Assembly: GCA_049515175.1 (NCBI GenBank)
Contig: JBEKUI010000228.1
Span: 1 to 7,755, forward strand
Reading direction: 5' to 3'
Length of the DNA: 7,755 nt
DNA from: JACQNR01 sp049515175
Lineage (GTDB): Bacteria; Acidobacteriota; Terriglobia; UBA7540
The notes beneath the pieces were generated by a model, which saw only the letters and a list, made by a program, of their open reading frames with translations, ran no database searches and was not told the origin of the DNA. How positions within the stretch are numbered: position 1 is the stretch's first letter; each line of letters begins with the position of its first letter. A program made the position numbers and the translations under genes. Shown one piece after another: positions 1-6,704 of the stretch.

Positions 1-95
1 TACCAACACTCTTCGGTAGCGGGCTTGCAGGCGAGGTCGGACAGCGCGCCGAGCCACGTCACCTCGCGCAACGCCGCCCAAGGGAGATTCCTGCG
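1..95. other. 5' leader and left edge, no clear gene or promoter
   Basis: This short stretch precedes the first gene. I see no convincing -35/-10 pair and no hairpin. The frame of the downstream gene is open to the window edge but contains no ATG, GTG or TTG, so it does not offer an earlier start. Positions 3, 6, 9 and so on are strongly G/C, as third codon positions are in the neighbouring genes. This fits either a - strand reading frame running off the left edge (possible starts TTG at 71 or GTG at 62) or a + strand frame beginning at base 1, which would end at a TGA at 175-177. Neither fragment is recognisable, so no gene is called. Confidence 0.4.
82..86 (+). promoter_or_regulatory. Shine-Dalgarno site for the GMC oxidoreductase gene
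   Basis: GGGAG lies 9 bases before the ATG at 96. It supports that start, since the frame is otherwise open upstream to the window edge with no other start codon. Confidence 0.75.
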
Positions 96-2513
96 ATGTC
101 CCAAAATGCTACACTTTCCAAGAAATCCGACCACTCGACCGACAGCGAGTCCGATTCTTCACATCCTGCGCACCTGACTCAAAGTCGCAGGCGCGCACTA
201 ATGCGTCTCCTCGGTCTCATCGGGGCGACAACTGCGACAAACTGGCGACGAGACTTTTTGTTTGGAAAGCCGTCCGCTGCCGGAGCGATGTTTCGTCCGG
301 ACGGCCTCGCCGCGGCTGGCGACGCCCCGTTCCTCTCCCCCGCGCAAAAAGCCACAGTCGGACAATTAGCCGACCTGCTCATCCCCGCCGACGCGGTCGC
401 TCCCGGGGCGAGCGCGGCCAAGGTCGAGGACTACATCGATTTCGTTCTCGCCCACGCTGCCCCGCCGGAGCAGCGCGAATGGACGCAAGGCCTGGCATCG
501 CTGGACGAGTTGGCGCGCGCGCAGGGTGGCAAGCCCTTCACCGCGCTCGCGCCCGCCGAGCAGGTGGCGCTGCTCGCCAAGCTGGCTCAAGCCGAGCACG
601 CGCCGCGTTCGACTGTCGAGAAGTTCTTCCGCCGCCTCAAGGATTCCGTCGCCGAAGGGTTCTATACGTCCAAGATCGGACTCATGGAGGATCTGAAATA
701 CAAGGGAAACACCGTCTCGAACGGCCCGGCAACCTGCAAGGACCACTTCGGAGAGGCCTTCGTCACCGGCTCGGCCCTTTCCGCCGTCCCTGCCGCAGCG
801 CTGCGAAAAGAAACTGTCGTCGAGCCGAAAATCGTTCCGCCGGAGACCTCCTCGCCCGCCGCGCTCGGCCGCGATCTGAACGCCATCTGCGGGCGCGAAT
901 ACGATGTGTGTATCATCGGCTCCGGGGCCGCCGGCGGAATCGCCGCCAAGCAGCTCACCGAGCAGGGGCTGCACGTCATCGTTCTGGAAGCGGGCGGCTG
1001 GGTTTCGAACGACCGTTTCCGGACGCACGTTCCGCCCTACGAGCTGCCCTTCCGCGGGCGCTGGCCCTCGCACGGCGAGAACGATTATTCCGGCTTCCTC
1101 TACGTCAAAGACCCGGTGACCTGCCCCGGCGAGCAAATCGACTATGCCCTATTGCCCGCCGTGGGTGGGAAGACGCTGACCTGGGCCGGCATCTCCTGGC
1201 GATTCGGCGAGCGCGACTTCCAGAACCGCGGCGCGGGCGACGACTGGCCCTTCGGCTACTCGGAGCTGGAGCCCTACTACACGCGCGCCGAACTCTTCAT
1301 GGGAGTCAGCGGCTCGCGCGAGGGACTGGCCTCCGCGCCCGACGGGCATTTTCTCAAACCCTTCGTCCTGCGCTGCGGTGAGCAGTTCATCAAGGAAGCG
1401 TGCGAGAAGAAGCTCGGTCCGGCCTACCGGGTGTTTCCGCTGCGCAAGGCGATCAACACCGAGCCGCACGGCGGCCGCCCGCGCTGCCATTATTGCGGCT
1501 ACTGCATGCGGGGCTGCCATATCAACGCCCTGTACTCCTCCGCCAATGCCGCCATTCCCGCGGCGCGGGCCACCGGAAGGCTCACTCTGGTCACCAACGC
1601 CATCGTCCGCGAGTTGGAGATGGACGCGGCGGGCAATCGCCTGGGCGGCGCCGTCTTCATCGACCGCGAAACCCGGCGGGAGTTCCGCGCTCGCGCCCGC
1701 GTGTACGCGCTCGCCTGCGGCGGCGTGGAAGACGTGCGCATTCTGCTCATGTCGAAATCCAAGACTTTTCCGAACGGCCTGGCGAACGCCAGCGGCTGGG
1801 TCGGCAAGAATCTTGTCAGCGAACACTACTACGGCTGCCTCGGCTATCTCGAGCGCCTGCTGGGCGCCAAGGTGCTCAACGAAGACGGCGCGGGGCAACA
1901 CGCCGTGGTGCAGAACATTTACTACGATAAGCCGAGCAAGAAGTTCGCCCGCGGATACATGATCGACCTGCAGAGCGGCCCGGAGCAGATTCCCGCCCAC
2001 CCCGCCCAGGTCGCCGGCTGTTGGGCGACGTATAGCGAGGAAGTTCGGCGGATTTATCCCGCCGTCGTCAGCCTGAGCGCCCACGGTGAAATCCTGGCGA
2101 GCGAGAAGAACTTCGTCGATCTCGATCCCGTGGCCCGCGACGAGTTCGGCCTGCCCAAGGCGCGCATGCATCAGGAGTGGAGCGAGAACGAGCTCGCCAT
2201 GGTGCGCGACGAAAGGGAGCAGTGCCACGCCATCATCGAGGCAGCGGGAGGAAAGGTGCTGGGCTTCTGGAGCGAGGAACACAAGCCGCACTTCGACGGC
2301 GAGAATCTGGTCGGCACGGTGCGCATGGGGACCGATCCCCGGCGGTCGGTGCTCAACGCGCACAACCGGGCGCACGACGTAAAAAATCTCTGGGTGCTTG
2401 ACGGGGCGAGCTTCACCTCGTATAACGAGAAGAATCCCACGCTCACGGTGATTGCCGTTGCCCTGCGCGCCGCCGAACACCTGGCCCGGGCGATCGACCG
2501 GAACGAAGTCTGA
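96..2513 (+). CDS. Tat-exported GMC oxidoreductase fused to a gluconate 2-dehydrogenase subunit 3-like domain, with Fe-S motif
   Basis: This is probably a periplasmic FAD-dependent dehydrogenase of sugars or other polyols that passes electrons to a cytochrome or quinone. Seen: a polar head of 29 residues, then a twin-arginine motif (SRRRALM, 30-36) and a short hydrophobic stretch. Residues about 75-215 resemble the small gluconate-dehydrogenase subunit 3 (gamma) domain (LADLLIPAD near 91-99). The Rossmann FAD motif is GSGAAG (275-280) with E298 after the second beta strand. Cysteines are at 464, 467, 470 and 474. The C-terminal GMC region has GTVRMG (740-745) and NPTLT (780-784). Known: in Burkholderia-type FAD glucose dehydrogenase the gamma subunit carries the Tat signal and the alpha subunit holds FAD and a 3Fe-4S cluster; here both are one chain, hence 805 residues rather than about 540. 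Odd: the usual catalytic His aligns with N737. No cytochrome partner gene is visible. Family assignment is firm; substrate is unknown. Confidence 0.9.
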   Translation: MSQNATLSKKSDHSTDSESDSSHPAHLTQSRRRALMRLLGLIGATTATNWRRDFLFGKPSAAGAMFRPDGLAAAGDAPFLSPAQKATVGQLADLLIPADAVAPGASAAKVEDYIDFVLAHAAPPEQREWTQGLASLDELARAQGGKPFTALAPAEQVALLAKLAQAEHAPRSTVEKFFRRLKDSVAEGFYTSKIGLMEDLKYKGNTVSNGPATCKDHFGEAFVTGSALSAVPAAALRKETVVEPKIVPPETSSPAALGRDLNAICGREYDVCIIGSGAAGGIAAKQLTEQGLHVIVLEAGGWVSNDRFRTHVPPYELPFRGRWPSHGENDYSGFLYVKDPVTCPGEQIDYALLPAVGGKTLTWAGISWRFGERDFQNRGAGDDWPFGYSELEPYYTRAELFMGVSGSREGLASAPDGHFLKPFVLRCGEQFIKEACEKKLGPAYRVFPLRKAINTEPHGGRPRCHYCGYCMRGCHINALYSSANAAIPAARATGRLTLVTNAIVRELEMDAAGNRLGGAVFIDRETRREFRARARVYALACGGVEDVRILLMSKSKTFPNGLANASGWVGKNLVSEHYYGCLGYLERLLGAKVLNEDGAGQHAVVQNIYYDKPSKKFARGYMIDLQSGPEQIPAHPAQVAGCWATYSEEVRRIYPAVVSLSAHGEILASEKNFVDLDPVARDEFGLPKARMHQEWSENELAMVRDEREQCHAIIEAAGGKVLGFWSEEHKPHFDGENLVGTVRMGTDPRRSVLNAHNRAHDVKNLWVLDGASFTSYNEKNPTLTVIAVALRAAEHLARAIDRNEV

Positions 2514-2538
2514 GCGGCGAGCCAGAGCGGGGATTCCG

Positions 2539-2545
2539 AGGAGGT
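2539..2545 (+). promoter_or_regulatory. Strong Shine-Dalgarno site for first ceramidase-like gene
   Basis: AGGAGGT lies 7 bases before the ATG at 2553 and within the 39-bp spacer after the GMC gene. It fixes the start and suggests strong translation within a shared transcript. Confidence 0.8.
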
Positions 2546-2552
2546 CATCCGG

Positions 2553-3908
2553 ATGTCCCCTTCCCTTTCTCCCCCGCGCTCGGCGCTGCTCCTGGCGCTT
2601 CTCGCCTGTCTCTCCCTGCCGCTCGCCTCGGCGTCGCCCGCTGGCCTGCGTCTGGGCAGCGCGCGCGTCGATATCACCCCGCCCCTCGGCTTCCCCATGG
2701 AAGGCTACGAGTCCCGCAAGCAGGGCTCGACGGGCGTGCACGATCCGCTCTTCGCGCGCGTGGTGGTCGTGAAGAGCGCGGAGACGAGCATCGCTTTCGT
2801 CGCCTGCGACCTCGTGGGGTTTGTTTCCGAGTCGGTCGTCAAGGGGGCGTGGGAAAAATTCGGCATCCAGCACGTTCTGATTTCAAGTTCGCACACGCAC
2901 GGCGGGCCGTCCACCTCGATCTGGGATTCGTATGACGTGGCGGGGCCTGACCGCAATTGGCCCTCGCCCGAGAAGTCCTGGTATGCGGCGACCGAGGAGA
3001 AGCTTTTGCGGACCATCGGTGAGGCCGCGAGCCAGCTCGAGCCGGTGACGCTCGTTCCCGCTCTCAACTTCGTTTACCTCGGATACAACCGCCGCTTGGT
3101 CGACGACGCCGGGAACACCACGATGCTCTGGCGGAATTCCGAGCGCAGACCCACTCATCCTCTCGATCCCCGCATTGGCCTGATGGTCTTCCGGAACGCG
3201 CGCGGCGAGCCGCGGGCCGTGATCGTCAACTACGCCTGCCACGCCGTGGTGCTCGGCCCCGATAATCTCCAGATCTCGGCCGACTATCCCGGCGTGATGT
3301 GCGATTACGTCGAGAAGCAGCTGGGCGGCAAGGCGATCTGCCTCTTCGCGCAGGGCGCCGCGGGCGATATCAACCCCTACGACGCGACAATGCCGGTGAA
3401 GGACGGCGCCTTCGAGGCCGTGCGCAGAACCGGGCTCGCCATTGGCGAGAAGGTCGTTGAGGCCGTCCGCCAGAGCGCGCGGCACAAAGGCGGCGAGGGA
3501 AGAATTCAGGTCACGCACGACGTACTGGAATTTCCGCACCGCTGGAAGCCGGAGAAGAAAGTTCGCGTGGGGATGGATACCATCCTTTTTGACCGCAACC
3601 TGGCGGTCGTCACGCTGCCCGGCGAGCCCTTTGTCGATTTCCAGCTCGACCTCGCCGCGAAATCCGAAATTGAATACACCTATCTCTTCGGCTACACCTA
3701 CACGGGCGACGGCCAATGGGCGGATTACATTCCCACCATCGAGGCGGCTTCCCAGGGTGGCTACGGCGCGGGCTACAACACCTTCATCAGCGTGGGCGCG
3801 GGCGAGGCGATGGTGGACCGCGCCCTCATCAACCTCTACCAGATGAGCGGACACGACTTCCGGCAAATGCTCGACGTGCTCGTCGAAGAGGTCGAGAAGA
3901 GCCATTGA
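2553..3908 (+). CDS. Secreted neutral/alkaline ceramidase N-terminal domain protein, paralogue 1
   Basis: This is a probable exported zinc-dependent amidohydrolase-like protein of 451 residues. Seen: a Sec signal peptide (hydrophobic 11-25, cleavage probably after ASA near 28); the family opening VDITPPLG (39-46); HTH (114-116); NYACH with H230; SADYPG (242-247); QGAAGDINP (267-275); LPGEPF with E358; and YIPTIEAASQGGY (392-404). Known: bacterial neutral ceramidase uses a Zn site of two His, a Glu and a Tyr, and a nucleophilic Ser directly before Pro in a GDxSP-like motif. Here the likely metal ligands (H114 or H116, H230, E358, Y392 or Y404) are present but the nucleophile position is N274. 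The protein also ends after the catalytic domain; characterised ceramidases are about 650-780 residues with an Ig-like C-terminal domain. It sits 39 bp after the GMC gene and before its own paralogue. Ceramide is therefore an unsafe substrate call. Confidence 0.88.
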   Translation: MSPSLSPPRSALLLALLACLSLPLASASPAGLRLGSARVDITPPLGFPMEGYESRKQGSTGVHDPLFARVVVVKSAETSIAFVACDLVGFVSESVVKGAWEKFGIQHVLISSSHTHGGPSTSIWDSYDVAGPDRNWPSPEKSWYAATEEKLLRTIGEAASQLEPVTLVPALNFVYLGYNRRLVDDAGNTTMLWRNSERRPTHPLDPRIGLMVFRNARGEPRAVIVNYACHAVVLGPDNLQISADYPGVMCDYVEKQLGGKAICLFAQGAAGDINPYDATMPVKDGAFEAVRRTGLAIGEKVVEAVRQSARHKGGEGRIQVTHDVLEFPHRWKPEKKVRVGMDTILFDRNLAVVTLPGEPFVDFQLDLAAKSEIEYTYLFGYTYTGDGQWADYIPTIEAASQGGYGAGYNTFISVGAGEAMVDRALINLYQMSGHDFRQMLDVLVEEVEKSH

Positions 3909-3914
3909 AGTATT

Positions 3915-3946
3915 GAGTGATTTTGTGATTTGGCGATGGAGTGAAT
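3915..3946 (+). repeat. Degenerate 8-bp tandem repeat in the spacer
   Basis: Four consecutive 8-base units can be read: gagtgatt, ttgtgatt, tggcgatg, gagtgaat. The stretch is clearly less G+C-rich than the flanking genes and lies between the stop of paralogue 1 and the ribosome binding site of paralogue 2. It may be a small intergenic repeat or simply low-complexity spacer. No function can be read from it. Confidence 0.45.
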
Positions 3947-3950
3947 GGCG

Positions 3951-3955
3951 GGAGG
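3951..3955 (+). promoter_or_regulatory. Shine-Dalgarno site that decides the start of paralogue 2
   Basis: GGAGG lies 8 bases before a GTG at 3964. The longer reading frame, which begins with TTG at 3913, has no such site and would add a charged, tryptophan-rich 17-residue head in front of a normal signal peptide. Confidence 0.75.
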
Positions 3956-3963
3956 TGTTCACG

Positions 3964-5322
3964 GTGCGACGGATAATGATTTGGGCGTTGACGGTCTTGG
4001 GCATCGCGACCTTGCCCGCGCGCGGGGCGGAATTGCGCGGAGCGGCGGGCCTAGTCGATATCACCCCGCCGCTGGGCGTGCAGCTCGGCGGATACCAGGA
4101 ATTGCGCCCCGACCGGCCGGCGAAAGGCATCCGCGACCCGCTCACGGCGCGCATTCTAGTGCTCAGCGACGGGCGCAACACCGCGGCCTTCGTCGTCGCC
4201 GATCTGATTGGCACCTTCGCCACGGCGGAAATGGCGCAGCTTCGCGCCGGCGTCAAAGAGAAGGCCGGAATCGACTGGCTGTTCTTTTCCGTCACCCACT
4301 CGCACTCTGCTCCCGACATGCAGGAGGAATACCCGGGCGGCAAATTCCCTGCCTGGGAGCAGGAGGATATCGCCAAGATCGTCGCGGGGATTGCGGAGAC
4401 GTCCAGACGCCTGGAACCCGTGCGCCTGGGAACCGGCTGGGGCCAGAGCGATATCGGCCACGACCGCCGCTTCGTGGAGGCCGACGGCTCGGTCCGGATG
4501 CTCTGGCGGAACCCGACGCGCACGGTTACGTATCCGATTGATACCACGGTGGGCGTTCTGAGAGTGGATAATGCCCGTGGCGAGCCTCTGGCCATCCTCG
4601 TCAACTACGCCTGCCACCCCGTGGTGTTCACCGCCGACAACGATTTCTACTCCGCCGACTATCCCGGCGCCATGCGCCGTTACGTGGAAAAGAACGTGGC
4701 GGGCACACCCATCTGCTTCTTTCTGCAAGGTGCGGCGGGCAACATCAATCCCTACTACGACAAGACGTATCTCGACGAGGACTCGGTGGAGATGGTGCGC
4801 CGGACCGGCGAGCGCCTGGGCCGCGAGGTGGTGCGCATCGCCCGGCAGATTCAGACCGCTGCTCCCGCCGAGCCGCAGGTCGCCTGCCTCACCGACACCC
4901 AGCACTTCAAGCTGCGCTGGGACCCCAAGGACGTGCGCAAGGCGCTGGCGGCGGTGCTCACTCCCGACCACGTCGAGCAGTCAATGCGCAACCTGCGCAC
5001 GGAGTTCGACGTGCCGGTTTCGAGCTGCGTTTTGAACCGCGAGATCGCCCTCTCCGCCTTTCCCGGCGAATTCTTTGTCGAGTTTCAGCAAACCCTTCGC
5101 TCGCGCTCGCCGCTGCGTGACGCCTTCTTTCTCGGATACACCAACGGCTATTTCGGCTACTTCCCCACCATCCGCGCCGCGGCGGGGGGCGGCTACGGGG
5201 CGGCGGATTTTTCCGTGTTCCTCGAGCCCGGCGCGGGCGAACGCCTGGTGGACGGAGCACTGATTCAAATCTACCGGCTGCTGGGCAAGCTCAAGGACCA
5301 GCCCGAAACGGCAGGAGACTAA
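3964..5322 (+). CDS. Secreted neutral/alkaline ceramidase N-terminal domain protein, paralogue 2
   Basis: This is a tandem paralogue of the preceding gene, with 452 residues from the GTG start. I chose GTG because a strong ribosome binding site precedes it and it yields a clean Sec signal (MRRIMIWALTVLGIATLPARG) before AELRGAAG. Seen: VDITPPLG near 31; H112 and H114 in THSH; NYACH with H218; SADYPG; QGAAGNINP (255-263); FPGE with E369; and YFPTIRAAAGGGY (399-411). The metal-site residues of neutral ceramidase therefore appear kept, while the Ser-before-Pro nucleophile position is N262 and the motif Asp is also Asn (N260). It has an insertion relative to paralogue 1 around residues 315-350 and lacks the usual C-terminal Ig-like domain. 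Spacing is about 55 bp to paralogue 1 and 8 bp to the next gene. Two diverged copies suggest two related substrates or a hetero-oligomer; both are inference. Confidence 0.87.
   Translation: MRRIMIWALTVLGIATLPARGAELRGAAGLVDITPPLGVQLGGYQELRPDRPAKGIRDPLTARILVLSDGRNTAAFVVADLIGTFATAEMAQLRAGVKEKAGIDWLFFSVTHSHSAPDMQEEYPGGKFPAWEQEDIAKIVAGIAETSRRLEPVRLGTGWGQSDIGHDRRFVEADGSVRMLWRNPTRTVTYPIDTTVGVLRVDNARGEPLAILVNYACHPVVFTADNDFYSADYPGAMRRYVEKNVAGTPICFFLQGAAGNINPYYDKTYLDEDSVEMVRRTGERLGREVVRIARQIQTAAPAEPQVACLTDTQHFKLRWDPKDVRKALAAVLTPDHVEQSMRNLRTEFDVPVSSCVLNREIALSAFPGEFFVEFQQTLRSRSPLRDAFFLGYTNGYFGYFPTIRAAAGGGYGAADFSVFLEPGAGERLVDGALIQIYRLLGKLKDQPETAGD
5314..5317 (+). promoter_or_regulatory. Shine-Dalgarno site inside the end of the previous gene
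   Basis: GGAG overlaps the last codons of paralogue 2 and lies 13 bases before the ATG at 5331. The spacing is long, so translation may depend partly on coupling to the upstream gene, whose stop codon is only 8 bases before this start. Confidence 0.5.
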
Positions 5323-5330
5323 ACCATCCC

Positions 5331-6704
5331 ATGCGACGATCTCTCGATTCGGCCCTTGCCGCGCTCGCCGCGCTGTTCCTGGCGGCGGCGCCGCTCGCGC
5401 GCGCCGCAGACGCCCCGCGCTGCTCGTTGGAACAGACCACCTTCAAAGGCTGGAAGGCTTACCGCCTGACGAACGGGCTGGTCACGCTCACGATCGCGCC
5501 GGAAATCGCCGGGCGCGCCATCCAGTTCGAACTGGGAAATCACGCCTACTTTCTTGTGAATCCTGAATTGGCGGGAAAGATTCTGCCCCGCGAGCAGAAC
5601 GATCGCGGCCACGTCTGGGCCAACTACGGCGGCGACAAGGACTGGCTGGGCCCGCAGGGCTTCGACAGCGCCGAGCAGTGGGCTGGCCCGCCGGACTACA
5701 ACCTCGATGGCAGCCCCTTCTCGGCGGAGGTGGTTGTGAATAACGCCGGTGAAGTCGCGGTGCGCGTCACCTCCCCGCCCGACGATCGCAGCGGTCTGCA
5801 ACTCAGCCGCACCTATCATCTCGAGCGCGGCGTGACGCGCGTCCGCATCGAGCATCGCATGAAAAACATTTCCGGCCGGATCGTGCGCTGGGGATTTCAG
5901 GAAGTGACCCAAAGCAACACCTCCGACCCTGATGCGCCGCTCAAGCCCAACCCCGAGATCTGGGTCACCACGCCGACAAACCCGCGCAGCCGCTTCCCCA
6001 GAGGCTACATTCCGCAGTACGGCGAGGTCACCGATCCCGCCTACCACGTGCTGCCCAACGGGCTATTCGCCCTGCGCTATCAGTGGCGCGCCCTGCAGGT
6101 GGGAGTCGATTCCGAAGCCGGCTGGCTCGCCGTCGCGAATGGAAAATCGCAGCACGCCTTCGTCGAGCGCTTCCGCTTCGTTCCCGGCGCCGACTACCCC
6201 GACCAGTGCACGCTGGAGTTCTGGCTGAACGGTCCCGCGCGCGACATGGGGCTCGATTCCGCCGCGCCGGCGCCCCCCGATCCGCGCACCACCCCCTACT
6301 ATCTGGAGACCGAAATCATCAGCCCCTACATCACGCTCCGGCCGGGCGACGAAGGTTCGTTTGAAACCGAGTGGTTCGCGGCGCGCAGCCCGCGCCCCAT
6401 CGTGCAGGTGACCGACGCCGGCGTGACCAGCGCGCCCCTCAGCCTGCGCCGGGAAGGCGGCGCCGCGCATCTCACCGGGTCATTCGGCGTCTTCTACCCA
6501 GGAACCGTGACGATTTCCCTCAAGGGCGGGGACGGCGAGGAACTGAAAGTAGTTCCTCTGGGGCAGGTCGCGCCGGACGAAATCCTCAAGATCGATCAGC
6601 CCCTCGAGATTCCGCCCAGCGCGCGGCGCATCAGCTTGGAGCTGCGCGACGCGCAGGGCCGCGATCGCGGCGAACTGGCGAACCTCGTCCTTGAGCGCGA
6701 GTAA
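5331..6704 (+). CDS. Secreted DUF4380-like protein (galactose mutarotase-like fold) with C-terminal beta domain
   Basis: This exported protein of 457 residues has unknown biochemical role. Seen: a Sec signal peptide (hydrophobic 8-22, cleavage probably after ARA near 25). A conserved-looking block follows: TNGLVTLTIAPEIAGRAIQFELGNH (47-71), FLVNPELAGK (74-83), and WANYGGDKDWLGPQG (96-110) with EQWAGPPD (115-122) and LDG (125-127). These resemble the DUF4380 family, whose members look like the aldose-1-epimerase/galactose-mutarotase beta-sandwich. Residues from about 355 to the end (IVQVTDAG onward) read as a separate small beta-rich domain. That fold binds or epimerises carbohydrates in known families, so a sugar ligand is likely but unproven. 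It lies 8 bp after the second ceramidase-like gene, the tightest junction of the operon, and is the last gene before a hairpin. Start at ATG 5331 is chosen because the signal peptide begins there. Confidence 0.8.
   Translation: MRRSLDSALAALAALFLAAAPLARAADAPRCSLEQTTFKGWKAYRLTNGLVTLTIAPEIAGRAIQFELGNHAYFLVNPELAGKILPREQNDRGHVWANYGGDKDWLGPQGFDSAEQWAGPPDYNLDGSPFSAEVVVNNAGEVAVRVTSPPDDRSGLQLSRTYHLERGVTRVRIEHRMKNISGRIVRWGFQEVTQSNTSDPDAPLKPNPEIWVTTPTNPRSRFPRGYIPQYGEVTDPAYHVLPNGLFALRYQWRALQVGVDSEAGWLAVANGKSQHAFVERFRFVPGADYPDQCTLEFWLNGPARDMGLDSAAPAPPDPRTTPYYLETEIISPYITLRPGDEGSFETEWFAARSPRPIVQVTDAGVTSAPLSLRREGGAAHLTGSFGVFYPGTVTISLKGGDGEELKVVPLGQVAPDEILKIDQPLEIPPSARRISLELRDAQGRDRGELANLVLERE

Noticed and set aside
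1485..1517. Possible haem c or zinc-finger site from the cysteine cluster
   Set aside because: The spacing is C-x2-C-x2-C-x3-C without a CxxCH, and its position in the GMC domain matches the Fe-S site of FAD-dependent glucose dehydrogenase.
1149..2873. Open frame of 574 codons on the - strand opposite the GMC gene
   Set aside because: It is antisense to a clear flavoprotein and its translation is rich in Arg, His, Ala and Gly with no recognisable motif, as expected for a mirror frame in G+C-rich coding DNA.
3913..3963. N-terminal extension of paralogue 2 from TTG 3913
   Set aside because: No ribosome binding site, low-complexity repeat DNA, and it would place 17 residues in front of a standard signal peptide.
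2883..4604. Open frame of 573 codons on the - strand opposite both ceramidase-like genes
   Set aside because: It spans two genuine genes and their spacer, has no family motif and no ribosome binding site in a sensible place; a G+C-driven shadow.
5319..6047. Open frame of 242 codons on the - strand opposite the DUF4380-like gene
   Set aside because: Shadow of a gene with signal peptide and family motifs on the + strand; its own translation is low in recognisable content.
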